From positions 62,001 to 126,000 of the forward strand of contig NZ_JAIVAI010000003.1 in assembly GCF_020171525.1 (NCBI RefSeq): a DNA stretch of 64,000 bases, given 5' to 3'. A program made the translations under genes and the position numbers. Below the pieces are notes generated by a model, which was given only the letters and a program-made list of their open reading frames with translations, did not search any database and was not told the origin of the DNA. This DNA is from Halobacillus yeomjeoni. Its GTDB lineage: Bacteria; Bacillota; Bacilli; Bacillales; Halobacillaceae. Shown in pieces: positions 36,487 through 45,110 of the stretch; positions within the stretch are counted from its first letter, which is position 1; the number at the start of each line of letters is the position of its first letter.

Positions 36487-36617
36487 TTGCAGGTTTTCAG
36501 CGGCTGTTTGCAGGTATTCAAGCTGGTATTGCAGGTTTTGAACAGATGATTGCGGGGTTTCAGTTCTTCTTTGCGGATTTTGAACAGATGATTGCAGGTA
36601 TTGAATAATTATTGCAC
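36487..36617. repeat. Tandem 21-bp repeats (six copies plus a partial)
   Basis: Units begin at 36487, 36508, 36529, 36550, 36571 and 36592, with a seventh TTGC at 36612; five spacings are exactly 21 and the last is 20. Each starts TTGC(A/G)G(G/A)T(T/A)TT, and the third and fifth end with the same GAACAGATGA. The array ends inside the last codons of the NERD gene. It makes up most of the 235-base gap between 36374 and 36608; I see no terminator or promoter there. Confidence 0.85.
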
Positions 36618-37529
36618 AAATTTACTTTTCAAATCCCATCTTATATTTCGTGTCCTCCCAATTGGTTTGATATTCATATCAATCATTAACTGTCGCGCAG
36701 TATCTCTGGACTTCAGCCTGAGGAACCGCCTTAATTCTTGATTGGATATCGTATCACCAATTAACAAGTAATAATCCTTCATGGCAGTGAAATGGGCATC
36801 TTTAGAGAAACTCTCACATTTGCTGCACTTCCAGCCGCCGTAGACTTTATCCATAGTTACAGTTGAACAATTGTCACATAACACCCCCTGAAGCAAATCA
36901 TCATCTTTCAATTGGAACCTTTGAAAAACATCGTAACTGTAAGGAGCATGAGATTGCTCACATTTTTTGATGAATAAATGCTGCTCTTGTTCAGTCCATA
37001 CAGACTTACAATGCTGATCATTATCAGCATTTAATTTAAACGGAAGATAGTCGCTCGGGAAAACACGTGGATGGGAAGAAGATAAAATAGCAGAGGGATG
37101 AGTAAAAACGACATAAGGTTCAATCGGTATGTAGGGCAGAGAGTGTGTTTTGATCCCCTTCTCCAACTGATGAGCCTGACGCTTAACTTGAAGCAGAGGG
37201 TCAGGATAAGCTTTCTTACAACCATCCTTCACCTGTAAAAGTTGATGGGAGGAGTCATCGTAATGTAATTCTCCATCCATGTGCTTCACTTCAATGAGTA
37301 TGATTCTTTTTTCATTCACCAATAAACAATCCATTTGAAAATAATAGTCGCCACCTAATAACCGAATACTATTTAATTTATAGTAATCCTCCTTAATAAA
37401 ATGAAGATGGTAATCCAGAGAACTTTCACCCCGGATTCCTGCCCGCATTTTTCCTATTTCTTGAGTTACCCACTCTTGTTTGGAATGACCAGCAAGCCTT
37501 CTTTCAAGCGCTTGTAGTCTTTCTATCAT
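36609..37529 (-). CDS. NERD-domain protein with zinc ribbon
   Basis: 306 residues. The NERD (nuclease-related) domain occupies about residues 30-150: the acidic and basic residues MDCLLVNEKRIILIEVKH form the D-x(n)-E-x-K nuclease-like core. A C-terminal zinc ribbon (CDNC...CSKC, about 217-238) and a helical end follow. These proteins are common in Bacillaceae; nuclease activity is supposed but unproven. Start at the second ATG (37529), nine bases after AAGGAG; the first is only three bases from it. The stop codon is within the first unit of the 21-bp repeat array. Confidence 0.85.
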   Translation of the reverse strand: MIERLQALERRLAGHSKQEWVTQEIGKMRAGIRGESSLDYHLHFIKEDYYKLNSIRLLGGDYYFQMDCLLVNEKRIILIEVKHMDGELHYDDSSHQLLQVKDGCKKAYPDPLLQVKRQAHQLEKGIKTHSLPYIPIEPYVVFTHPSAILSSSHPRVFPSDYLPFKLNADNDQHCKSVWTEQEQHLFIKKCEQSHAPYSYDVFQRFQLKDDDLLQGVLCDNCSTVTMDKVYGGWKCSKCESFSKDAHFTAMKDYYLLIGDTISNQELRRFLRLKSRDTARQLMIDMNIKPIGRTRNIRWDLKSKFVQ

Positions 37530-37568
37530 GCGCATCCACTCCTTTTTCTCTATCTTACCTTATAAATG

Positions 37569-37600
37569 AAAAAGAGACTTACAAAAAGTAAGCCTCTTCA
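37569..37600 (-). terminator. Terminator after the alcohol dehydrogenase gene
   Basis: AGAGGCTTAC with GTAAGTCTCT around a short loop, then TTTTTC on the minus strand. Confidence 0.8.
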
Positions 37601-37604
37601 ACCA

Positions 37605-38768
37605 TTACAGTGAGCGTTTCAATATATCGCGTACAGAATCTTCGTCTAATTGTTTATACGTTCCGACACCGGGTTTGATGAAAGTTTTTTCAACAATCTG
37701 ATCGAAGTCAGAATCATCAATATCATAACCAGCCAGTTTACTTGGCGCACCGAGCGAATCCCAGAAATCACGGAGAGCCTGCGCGCCTTCACGCGCGGTT
37801 TCCAAATCACTCTTTCCTTCAGGGGAGATTCCAAAAACATTCACAGCCAGCTGTTTGACACGTGATGGATCATCTTCCAATACGTGCTCGATCCAGTTCG
37901 GGAATAAGATGGCTAGTCCTCCACCATGCGGAATATCATACACAGCAGATAAAGCGTGCTCAATACGGTGACTTGCCCAGTCGCCGCCATCTGTTCCGTT
38001 CATTAACGTGCCATTGAAAGCAGTCGTACTCAAGTACATCATCGTTTCACGGTATTCATAGGAATCCAGTTTTTCTAACAGTTTTGGCCCGGTTTCAATA
38101 GCTGTACGGAGCAATGACTCAATGAATCCATCAATCATCGGAGTATTTTCAGTTCGGTGGAAATAATGTTCAAGAGCATGCGACATACTGTCTACGATGC
38201 CGTAAACGGTCTGGTGCTCCGGCACAGAAAAAGTATAGGTCGGATCCAGGACAGAGAAGCGAGGATAAACCAATGGTGAACCCCATCCTAGTTTGTCATT
38301 TGTTTCCCAGTTGGAAATAACAGAAACCATGTTCATCTCTGACCCTGTAGCCGCAAGCGTAAGCACTGTTCCTAGTGGAAGCGCAGACTCGATAGGCGCT
38401 TTTTGGGTAATCAAGTCCCAAGGATCACCGCTATACTTCGCACCCACCGCAATCGCTTTTGTGCAATCGATGACGCTTCCGCCTCCTACAGCCAGAAGGA
38501 AGTCAATCCCATGTTCTTTACAAAGGTCCACGCCTTTCTGCACGGTCGTCAATCTAGGATTCGGCTCCACTCCTGTCAATTCGTAGACGGTTGCCTCAGC
38601 TGTTTCCAACTCAGTCATGACTGCATCATAGACACCATTCTTCTTGATGCTGCCACCACCGTATACCACTAATACGGACTGTCCTTTTTCAAGTTCTTCT
38701 GATATTTGTTTGACTTGCCCTTCTCCGAAGTATAATTTCGTAGGGTTATATTGTAAAAAGTTCTTCAT
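37605..38768 (-). CDS. Iron-containing alcohol dehydrogenase, butanol dehydrogenase type
   Basis: 387 residues of the group III (Fe-ADH) family, closest to YugJ/YugK and clostridial BdhA. It has the NADP(H) binding GGGSIKKNG and [11 protein letters not shown] segments and the metal ligands in the region [10 protein letters not shown] and H-x(n)-HGGGLA ([13 protein letters not shown]). It reduces aldehydes to alcohols or the reverse with NAD(P)H in the cytoplasm. AAGGGGAG precedes the ATG; monocistronic. Confidence 0.9.
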   Translation of the reverse strand: MKNFLQYNPTKLYFGEGQVKQISEELEKGQSVLVVYGGGSIKKNGVYDAVMTELETAEATVYELTGVEPNPRLTTVQKGVDLCKEHGIDFLLAVGGGSVIDCTKAIAVGAKYSGDPWDLITQKAPIESALPLGTVLTLAATGSEMNMVSVISNWETNDKLGWGSPLVYPRFSVLDPTYTFSVPEHQTVYGIVDSMSHALEHYFHRTENTPMIDGFIESLLRTAIETGPKLLEKLDSYEYRETMMYLSTTAFNGTLMNGTDGGDWASHRIEHALSAVYDIPHGGGLAILFPNWIEHVLEDDPSRVKQLAVNVFGISPEGKSDLETAREGAQALRDFWDSLGAPSKLAGYDIDDSDFDQIVEKTFIKPGVGTYKQLDEDSVRDILKRSL

Positions 38769-38886
38769 TTATAAAGCTCCCCTTAAATAAAAAGTATATT
38801 TATTCTAACAAGATAACTTCCCAGTACGCTATTCAAAAGCTTGCGAACTTATTAGAGCAGCTCTTTAACTACAATTTCACAAGCAA

Positions 38887-38895
38887 TGATATACT
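38887..38895 (+). promoter_or_regulatory. Possible extended -10 promoter of the FMN reductase gene
   Basis: TGATATACT (TG-N-TATACT) about 40 bases before the start codon at 38937; no clear -35. Confidence 0.35.
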
Positions 38896-38936
38896 CTTCT
38901 TACTAAAACTTTAGGAAGCAGGGAGTAAGCAATTCT

Positions 38937-39497
38937 ATGAAAATTTTAAAGTTACTTGGAAGTTCAAGACCCGATGGAAACACGGAATACCTGGTGAATC
39001 AATCCTTAGAAGGTGTAGACCATACGACCATTCGCCTGAGTGATTATCATATAAAACCCATTGCAGATATGCGGCATACCGCAGAAGGATTCCCGCGCGT
39101 AGATGATAATTACGAGAAACTGTTGAAAGTATTTTTGGAGCATGACGTGATCATTTTCGCTACTCCGATCTACTGGTTCGGAATGTCCGGACAAATGAAA
39201 GTCTTTATCGATCGTTGGTCTCAATACATGAGAGACAACCGTTTTCCATTCAAGGAACGCATCGCACAGCAAAAAGCTTATGTCGTATTAACCGGAGGCA
39301 GTGACCCAAAAACCACCGGACTCCCCCTCATACAACAATTCGGTCACATTTTTGACTTCGTACATATGTCTTTTGAAGATTATGTAATAGGGAACGCTGT
39401 GAAACCTGGAGAAATTAAACGTGATGAAGCCGCCCTTCAGAAAATGGACCAATGGAAAGTGCAGTTCGAACAATATTCGGAAAAGTGCGAAATATAG
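38937..39497 (+). CDS. NAD(P)H-dependent FMN reductase-type oxidoreductase (YwqN-like)
   Basis: 186 residues, flavodoxin-like fold of the FMN_red family. The flavin phosphate loop is GSSRPDGNTEYL (about 8-19) and the second flavin contact is ATPIYWFGMSGQMKVFIDRW (about 76-95), the typical P-I-Y-W/Y motif. Likely reduces FMN, quinones or similar compounds. GGGAG lies before the ATG. The neighbouring PhnB-like gene has its own promoter. Confidence 0.85.
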   Translation: MKILKLLGSSRPDGNTEYLVNQSLEGVDHTTIRLSDYHIKPIADMRHTAEGFPRVDDNYEKLLKVFLEHDVIIFATPIYWFGMSGQMKVFIDRWSQYMRDNRFPFKERIAQQKAYVVLTGGSDPKTTGLPLIQQFGHIFDFVHMSFEDYVIGNAVKPGEIKRDEAALQKMDQWKVQFEQYSEKCEI

Positions 39498-39508
39498 AAC
39501 GAATGTTC

Positions 39509-39537
39509 TTGTTTTAAATATGGGAAAGGGGTACAAT
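39509..39537 (+). promoter_or_regulatory. Probable sigma-A promoter of the PhnB-like gene
   Basis: TTGTTT, 17 bases, TACAAT, about 45 bases before the start at 39581. Confidence 0.5.
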
Positions 39538-39580
39538 CATGTATGTGTGGTACTCAATTCTATTAAAAGGATGTGTTTGA

Positions 39581-39991
39581 ATGAAACACCAAGCGACACC
39601 TTATTTCACTTTCAACGGCCAGGCGATGGATGCATTGAATTATTATAAAGAAGTCTTCGGTGGAGAAATCACAGACGTTCAGACGTTTGGGGAAGCCCAA
39701 TTTGAAACTCCAAAAGAGTTGGATGAGCAAATCATGCATGCCCGCTTCAAAGCTGGTGACCTCTTCTTCATGGTTTCTGATGCTTTCCTCGATCAAAAAG
39801 TGGAAGTCGGAAGTAATATTTCTTTAGCATTAGAATTAGAAAGTACTGAAGAAATCCAATCAATTTATGACCGTTTGAAAGAAGAAGGTACAGTTTTAAT
39901 GGAATTGCAAGATACATTTTGGAACGCAACATTCGCAAAAGTGAAAGACCGATTTGGAATCACTTGGGATCTTAACTTTTCAAAAGAATAA
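39581..39991 (+). CDS. PhnB-like VOC superfamily protein
   Basis: 136 residues, glyoxalase/bleomycin-resistance (VOC) fold of the PhnB subtype: PYFTFNGQAMDALNYYKEVFGG at the start and DRFGITWDLNF at the end are its typical first and last motifs. Often annotated as 3-demethylubiquinone methyltransferase-like, but these are small metal-dependent or ligand-binding proteins of unknown substrate. AAAGGATG precedes the ATG; a terminator follows at 39999. Confidence 0.85.
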   Translation: MKHQATPYFTFNGQAMDALNYYKEVFGGEITDVQTFGEAQFETPKELDEQIMHARFKAGDLFFMVSDAFLDQKVEVGSNISLALELESTEEIQSIYDRLKEEGTVLMELQDTFWNATFAKVKDRFGITWDLNFSKE

Positions 39992-39998
39992 ATGAAAC

Positions 39999-40029
39999 AA
40001 GCGGCTCCTCGTAAGAGAGCCGCTTTCTT
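39999..40029 (+). terminator. Terminator after the PhnB-like gene
   Basis: AAGCGGCTC with GAGCCGCTT, nine-base loop, followed by TCTTAAT; also usable by the convergent gene at 40040. Confidence 0.65.
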
Positions 40030-40039
40030 AATACCAAGT

Positions 40040-40609
40040 TCATTCAAGGTGCAGGGTGCAGTTGAACCGATGGCAATTCCACTTTCCATTTTCAAGGTGG
40101 ACCTCAGTCAATGATGTATTTTTCATATGTACTTTTTCCTGGGGAGGTCGTATGACATGCAGGAGATGTTGAATCAATCCACCATGGGTAACGACAATCA
40201 CCTTTTCTTCAGGATGTTCATCCATTACTGCTTCAACAAAATCGTTCGCTCGTTTTTGGACTTCTGACGGCTTTTCTATTCCTAATTCTAGAGACCGCCA
40301 ATCCTTCCCCCACTTTTCAATTCTTTCCTCCTCTGTCGTCCCTTCGATCTGACCACCGTCAACTTCTCGAAGACGATCATCTTCCAAAACATTCATCTTC
40401 AAACGATCGGCTATGATTCCTGCTGTTTGTCTTGCTCTTGTCTGAGGACTCGTTATAATCAAATCCCATACATCTCCCGCCAAACGTTCGGCTAGTTTTG
40501 CAGCATCGGATTTTCCATCCTCATCTAACGGGATATCTGCTGTTCCCTGCGCTCTCTTCTCCTTGTTCCAAGCCGTACTCCCATGACGTACCAACGCCAG
40601 TTTTGTCAT
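40040..40609 (-). CDS. Histidine phosphatase family (phosphoglycerate mutase-like) protein
   Basis: 189 residues. The catalytic LVRHG (His8 region) is near the N terminus, with SPQTRARQT as the second phosphate contact, the acid donor in REVDGGQIEG and the second His in VVTHGG (about 140-145). Members are phosphatases with varied small substrates; the size fits a cobC/YhfR-type phosphatase better than glycolytic mutase. GGGAGATG lies before the ATG. Confidence 0.87.
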   Translation of the reverse strand: MTKLALVRHGSTAWNKEKRAQGTADIPLDEDGKSDAAKLAERLAGDVWDLIITSPQTRARQTAGIIADRLKMNVLEDDRLREVDGGQIEGTTEEERIEKWGKDWRSLELGIEKPSEVQKRANDFVEAVMDEHPEEKVIVVTHGGLIQHLLHVIRPPQEKVHMKNTSLTEVHLENGKWNCHRFNCTLHLE

Positions 40610-40682
40610 CTTCTCATCTCCCTTGATTTAGTACTTTTCGATATCATCCCATAAATGACTAAAAATTACCATTGCCTGAACC

Positions 40683-40745
40683 TTGCTTTCTTTCGTATAC
40701 ATGTTACTATTAAGTCACATATTAAATGTTACTAAAAAGTAACAT
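40683..40745 (+). promoter_or_regulatory. Promoter and doubled operator of the ArsR-SRPBCC regulator
   Basis: Promoter TTGCTT, 16 bases, TACTAT (40683-40710). Over and after the -10 are two similar palindromes: imperfect ATGTTACTATTAAGTCACAT (40701-40720) and perfect ATGTTACTAAAAAGTAACAT (40726-40745), 25 bases apart. The arrangement is that of an autorepressor binding two sites on nearly the same DNA face. Confidence 0.7.
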
Positions 40746-40759
40746 AAAGGAGTATATAA

Positions 40760-41569
40760 ATGTATGAAGAGGAGGAGTTGACCCGGACGTTCAAAGCCTT
40801 ATCCCATCCTGTACGCCGACAGATCCTGGACCTTGTAAAAGACGGTCCAAAAACAACTGGTGAATTGAGCGATCAATTCGAAGACTTGAGTCGATACGCA
40901 GTGATGAAACACTTGCGACAACTGGAAGAATCTAATCTGATTATTGTGAGAAGAGAAGGCCGAAACAGGGAAAACTACTTGAATGCAGTTCCACTAAAGG
41001 AGATTCACAACCGATGGATGAATCAATACCAATCCACAATGGCAGGCTCTATGCTTGCTTTAAAAAACAATATTGAAAGGGGAAATAATGACATGGAAAA
41101 ACCGCACAACCTGAAGCATGATGCTTTTCAAATTGAGCAAAAAATCACAATTGATGCGCCTGTTTCCAAAGTTTTTGATTCACTCACTAAGGATATTGAC
41201 AAGTGGTGGGCCTACCGGTTATGCGGGGAGGATTCCACTCTTTATCTTGACCCTAAGCTCGGAGGGCAATTCGTCGAAAAAGCCTCTGAGGATCATGCCG
41301 CACTATGGGGAACAGTCACTTATGTGAATGCTCCTTATGAACTTCGCTTTCAAGGCTTATTGGGGATGAACACAGCTGTCAACGGCGCTTACTCTTATTC
41401 ATTGGAAGAAAAAGATTCAAAAACAATTCTGACCCTTTCACATGATGTTTCCGGTCTGATCGATCCAGAATGGAAAGAAAATTACTCTGGAGGATGGGAG
41501 GAATTGTTAGGGAAATTCCTTAAAGAATACGTGGAAGAAGGCAAAATTCCTGAGAATGTCAGAGGGTAG
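40760..41569 (+). CDS. ArsR-type HTH fused to an SRPBCC (AHSA1) domain
   Basis: 269 residues. The first 95 form an ArsR winged helix (ALSHPVRRQILDLV and a recognition helix near RYAVMKHLRQLEESNLI); after a linker comes an SRPBCC/Aha1-like domain (about 125-265) with the WWAYRLCGE and GGWEELLGKFL motifs. ArsR regulators with SRPBCC partners are usually in separate genes; here they are one chain, so the hydrophobic pocket of the SRPBCC part may sense the ligand directly. No metal-binding cysteine motif is present in the ArsR part. Probably autoregulated; targets unknown. Confidence 0.85.
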   Translation: MYEEEELTRTFKALSHPVRRQILDLVKDGPKTTGELSDQFEDLSRYAVMKHLRQLEESNLIIVRREGRNRENYLNAVPLKEIHNRWMNQYQSTMAGSMLALKNNIERGNNDMEKPHNLKHDAFQIEQKITIDAPVSKVFDSLTKDIDKWWAYRLCGEDSTLYLDPKLGGQFVEKASEDHAALWGTVTYVNAPYELRFQGLLGMNTAVNGAYSYSLEEKDSKTILTLSHDVSGLIDPEWKENYSGGWEELLGKFLKEYVEEGKIPENVRG

Positions 41570-41580
41570 TTATGGAATAA

Positions 41581-41623
41581 AAAAACTCTCCGGGCAGCAA
41601 TGATGCTCCCGGAGAGTTTTTTT
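41581..41623. terminator. Bidirectional terminator between the ArsR fusion and ilvD
   Basis: AAAAACTCTCCGGG and CCCGGAGAGTTTTT form a 14-bp stem with T tracts in both directions. Confidence 0.9.
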
Positions 41624-41624
41624 G

Positions 41625-43325
41625 TTATTCATCCAAATCAAGATCTGTGACCGCCCCTTTTGCTGAAGATGAAACTAAACGTGCATATTTCGCCAGCATA
41701 CCTCTTTGATGTTTCGGTTCAGGCCGTTTCCAATTCTTACGACGCTCTTCCAACTCTTCTTCACTCACGTCGAAGTTGATCTCCTGTGTTTCACTATCGA
41801 TGGTTATCGTATCTCCATTTTCCAACAATCCTACAGGTCCACCGACAAAGGCTTCAGGTGCCACATGACCGATGACGAATCCGTGGGATCCACCTGAAAA
41901 ACGTCCGTCAGTCAGAAGTGCCACTTTTCCTCCTAATCCTTTTCCGACGATCATTGCCGTGATGGATAACATTTCAGGCATTCCCGGCCCTCCTTTAGGA
42001 CCTACGTTACGGACAACAAGGACGTCGCCTTCTCTGATTTCATCATCGACAATCGCCTGGGTCGCTTCTGCTTCACTGTCATATACGCGTGCCGGCCCTT
42101 CAAAACGGCTGATTTTCTGACCGGACATTTTCGCAACGGACCCTTCAGGAGCGAGGTTCCCTTTCAGAACCACTAGTGGTCCTTTCGGTTTGATTGGTTC
42201 TTCAATCGGCATGATGACTTTCTGCCCTTCTTTCAATGGAGGTGCCTCAGCCAGGTTTTCCGCCACGGTTTTACCCGTTACAGTCAAGCAATCCCCATGC
42301 AGCAGTCCATGTTCATGCAAAAGTTTCATGACAGCAGGGACACCACCGCTTTCATATAAATCCTGCATTACATATTTCCCACTCGGTTTCATGTCTGCGA
42401 TATGCGGAACATTTTGTCTGATGCGTTCAAAATCATCTAAGCTCAAGTCGACGTCTGCCGAGTGAGCCATTGCCAATAAATGAAGGAATGCGTTTGTGGA
42501 ACCACCAAGTGCCATGACGACAGTAATCGCATTTTCAAACGCTTCTTTTGTCATGATATCTCTAGGATAGATATCTTTTTCCAGCAGCTGAACAACCATC
42601 TCACCTGCTTGTCTGCACTCTTCCTCCTTATAATCTGCGATCGCCGGGGTAGAAGAGGATCCTGGAATACTCATCCCTAAAGCTTCCACAGCAGATGCCA
42701 TCGTATTCGCTGTGTACATGCCCCCGCATGCACCAGCTCCAGGGCACGCGCTGCACTCGACTTTATGGAGTTGTTCTTCATCAATTTCCCCTTGGTGGTA
42801 CTGACCGACAGCTTCAAAAGATGAAACGATATCAATATCTTCGCCATTCAATTTTCCTGGCTGAATCGTCCCGCCATACACATATACGGAAGGAATATTC
42901 AATCGACCGAGCGCCATCAAACATCCAGGAGTCGTTTTATCACAGCCGCCGATGGCAACAAGTCCGTCCAGCCTTTCTGCATTCGTCACTGTTTCGATGG
43001 AATCCGCTATGACCTCACGACTTGGCAGAGAATAAAACATGCCTTCATGACCCATCGCTATTCCATCTGCCACGGTAATCGTATTAAAAATCATCGGCGC
43101 TCCTCCATGATCTCGGGCACCACCTTTGGCTTCACGTGCCAAACGATCGATATGTACGTTACAAGGGGTGACCTCGCTCCAAGTACTGGCCACTCCAATC
43201 ATCGGTTTCTTAAAATCTTCATCTGTAAAGCCTACTGCTCTGAGCATAGACCGGTTCGGTACACGGTTGACTCCTTCACTGATGACTTTACTGTTTATAC
43301 GTAGGTCTTTTTTTGTTTTTTCCAT
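41625..43325 (-). CDS. ilvD: Dihydroxy-acid dehydratase IlvD
   Basis: 566 residues. It dehydrates 2,3-dihydroxy acids to the 2-keto precursors of valine, leucine and isoleucine, using an Fe-S cluster. The cluster cysteines are in [10 protein letters not shown] (about 120-130) and [14 protein letters not shown] (about 190-205); the C-terminal catalytic Ser region is [11 protein letters not shown]. It stands alone rather than with ilvBHC or leu genes, and no T-box is seen upstream. The start at 43325 follows AAAGGAG; the frame continues 20 codons further without a signal. Confidence 0.94.
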   Translation of the reverse strand: MEKTKKDLRINSKVISEGVNRVPNRSMLRAVGFTDEDFKKPMIGVASTWSEVTPCNVHIDRLAREAKGGARDHGGAPMIFNTITVADGIAMGHEGMFYSLPSREVIADSIETVTNAERLDGLVAIGGCDKTTPGCLMALGRLNIPSVYVYGGTIQPGKLNGEDIDIVSSFEAVGQYHQGEIDEEQLHKVECSACPGAGACGGMYTANTMASAVEALGMSIPGSSSTPAIADYKEEECRQAGEMVVQLLEKDIYPRDIMTKEAFENAITVVMALGGSTNAFLHLLAMAHSADVDLSLDDFERIRQNVPHIADMKPSGKYVMQDLYESGGVPAVMKLLHEHGLLHGDCLTVTGKTVAENLAEAPPLKEGQKVIMPIEEPIKPKGPLVVLKGNLAPEGSVAKMSGQKISRFEGPARVYDSEAEATQAIVDDEIREGDVLVVRNVGPKGGPGMPEMLSITAMIVGKGLGGKVALLTDGRFSGGSHGFVIGHVAPEAFVGGPVGLLENGDTITIDSETQEINFDVSEEELEERRKNWKRPEPKHQRGMLAKYARLVSSSAKGAVTDLDLDE

Positions 43326-43477
43326 CACTGCCACTCCTTTTACCTTTATGTTTACTGCGTTCATGGATTGTCTTTCCGGAAACAACTTACCATGATGATA
43401 CTAACTTGTCCGGGTTATAGCAATGATTTTTCTGAAAATACCGAACTTTCTTTTTAATAAAACGCTTACAAATGAAA

Positions 43478-43508
43478 AAGTGCTTACTTCGTCATAAAGT
43501 AAGCACTT
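43478..43508 (-). terminator. Terminator after the DUF1540 gene
   Basis: AAGTGCTTAC with GTAAGCACTT, eleven-base loop, TTTTTC tail on the minus strand. Confidence 0.82.
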
Positions 43509-43524
43509 CTGAGTCAGGAGTCAT

Positions 43525-43683
43525 TTATAAGTTAGCAGGCTCGAAAGTTTTACAATCCGTTTCTTCACTATTATGGGCTTGTTCTCCTTTATGACTGACC
43601 ACATAAATACGATCCGCCCCGCAGGTTTTCCCATTTTGATTGTAAACACAATTCTTTACTTCACACAAAACATCCAATGCCAT
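43525..43683 (-). CDS. DUF1540 family small cysteine-rich protein
   Basis: 52 residues: MALDVLCEVKNCVYNQNGKT at the start, then C-G-A-D-R-I-Y-V and D-C-K-T-F near the end. The four cysteines (7, 12, 21 and 44) are spaced as in the DUF1540 family, which probably binds a metal ion and is often found in spore formers. GGGAGGTG precedes the ATG and a terminator follows. Function not known. Confidence 0.85.
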   Translation of the reverse strand: MALDVLCEVKNCVYNQNGKTCGADRIYVVSHKGEQAHNSEETDCKTFEPANL

Positions 43684-43921
43684 TTCAAACACCTCCCTAT
43701 CTCTCTTATATTTCGTCAGGAACCGGAAACTATGCGAGGCTCCATAATATCCTTCCCATGTCCTACCTTCATCTATGGTAAAATGAAAATCGTATGGTTT
43801 TTAATAAGTAAACTTTTTTAGATAAAAATCATAAAATATGGACAGAACGACCGAAGTCTATTGCAAATACTTTGAAATCCTTTGCATTTGTTATAAACTG
43901 CTTAAGGATGAACATCTTAAA

Positions 43922-44860
43922 ATGGGACTGATGGTTATGGATAACAAACGGAAAATTTATAATAAATTATTAGACCTTGTAAAAGAAGAAAACGTAAAAA
44001 TGGATGAACCTTTGAAGGATCACCTCTATACGAAACTTGGAGGCAGAGCTGATTTTTTCATCACTCCAACTTCATTCCAGGAAGTGCAGAATGTCGTCAA
44101 GCTTTCTAATGAGGACAACATCCCTTTCACACTCCTTGGAAATGGATCGAACCTGATCATTAAAGATGGGGGAATAAGAGGAATTGTCATTAACTTGAAG
44201 CATTTGGACGACATTTCGACCGATGGGAATACACTTGTGGCTCAAAGTGGCGCCCGCATTATCGATGCATCTCGTTACGCTTTGAAGAAACATCTTTCAG
44301 GACTGGAATTTGCCTGTGGGATTCCCGGCACTGTAGGAGGCGCTCTTTACATGAACGCAGGAGCATACGGTGGTGAAATCAAGGACGTGCTGGATTATGC
44401 GTACGTCGTCGATCGTGAAGGAAATCTGGTCAAGCGCCTGGCTTCTGAACTTGATTTGGATTACCGGACCAGCAATATCCCCGATAATGGAGATATCGTA
44501 GTGGAAGCGACCTTCAACTTGAAACCTGCCAAATATGAAGAAATCAAAGAAGTCATGGATGATTTGACTTATAAGCGTGAATCCAAGCAGCCATTGGAAT
44601 ATCCTTCATGTGGCAGTGTATTCAAGCGCCCTCCCGGTTATTTTGCAGGGAAATTGATCCAGGACAGTGACCTCCAGGGAACGAATATCGGCGGAGCGGA
44701 AGTTTCTAAAAAGCATGCAGGCTTCATCATAAATAAAGACAATGCGACAACGTCAGATTACATTTCATTGATTGAACATGTCCAAAAAACGGTGAAAGAA
44801 AAATTCGGTGTTGATTTAGAGCGTGAAGTCAGAATCATAGGTGAAGACCCGGAGCAGTAA
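43922..44860 (+). CDS. murB: UDP-N-acetylenolpyruvoylglucosamine reductase MurB
   Basis: 312 residues. FAD enzyme of cell-wall precursor synthesis that makes UDP-N-acetylmuramate. Typical blocks: [13 protein letters not shown] near the start, [13 protein letters not shown] for FAD phosphate, [20 protein letters not shown], and the proton-donor Ser/Cys region [20 protein letters not shown] followed by [15 protein letters not shown]; this is the short, type II MurB. The start is uncertain: 43922 has AAGGA rather far upstream, 43937 is an alternative. It lies outside a mur cluster, as one of the two MurB copies of many Bacillaceae does. Confidence 0.9.
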   Translation: MGLMVMDNKRKIYNKLLDLVKEENVKMDEPLKDHLYTKLGGRADFFITPTSFQEVQNVVKLSNEDNIPFTLLGNGSNLIIKDGGIRGIVINLKHLDDISTDGNTLVAQSGARIIDASRYALKKHLSGLEFACGIPGTVGGALYMNAGAYGGEIKDVLDYAYVVDREGNLVKRLASELDLDYRTSNIPDNGDIVVEATFNLKPAKYEEIKEVMDDLTYKRESKQPLEYPSCGSVFKRPPGYFAGKLIQDSDLQGTNIGGAEVSKKHAGFIINKDNATTSDYISLIEHVQKTVKEKFGVDLEREVRIIGEDPEQ

Positions 44861-44880
44861 TTTATAATGTAATGAAAGAG

Positions 44881-44913
44881 AAGCATTCAGTAATCAAACT
44901 GGATGCTTTTTTT
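44881..44913 (+). terminator. Terminator after murB
   Basis: AAGCATTCAG with CTGGATGCTT (one wobble), then seven T residues. Confidence 0.82.
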
Positions 44914-45110
44914 GTGATCACTCCCCCCTTTTTCCAATCCTGTTGTTCTAATAAAAGTTAAATTGCTACAAAAAAACCATAAAGTTCCATATAATATAAA
45001 AAATGTTATATTAAACTATTGTTCATTATTGGATAAAATTCTTTATTTTTCGACATCATTCTATTATGATATAGTAAAATAGTTTCACGCTCAGGAATGG
45101 AGGATAAAAT

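Noticed and set aside
36487-36617. CRISPR array or small gene in the 21-bp repeats
   Set aside because: Units are directly adjacent without spacers, and the open plus-strand frame has a stop before it and no start codon or Shine-Dalgarno.
43326-43524. T-box leader upstream of ilvD
   Set aside because: No AGGGTGGNACCGCG box and no terminator/antiterminator pair; the only hairpin belongs to the DUF1540 gene.
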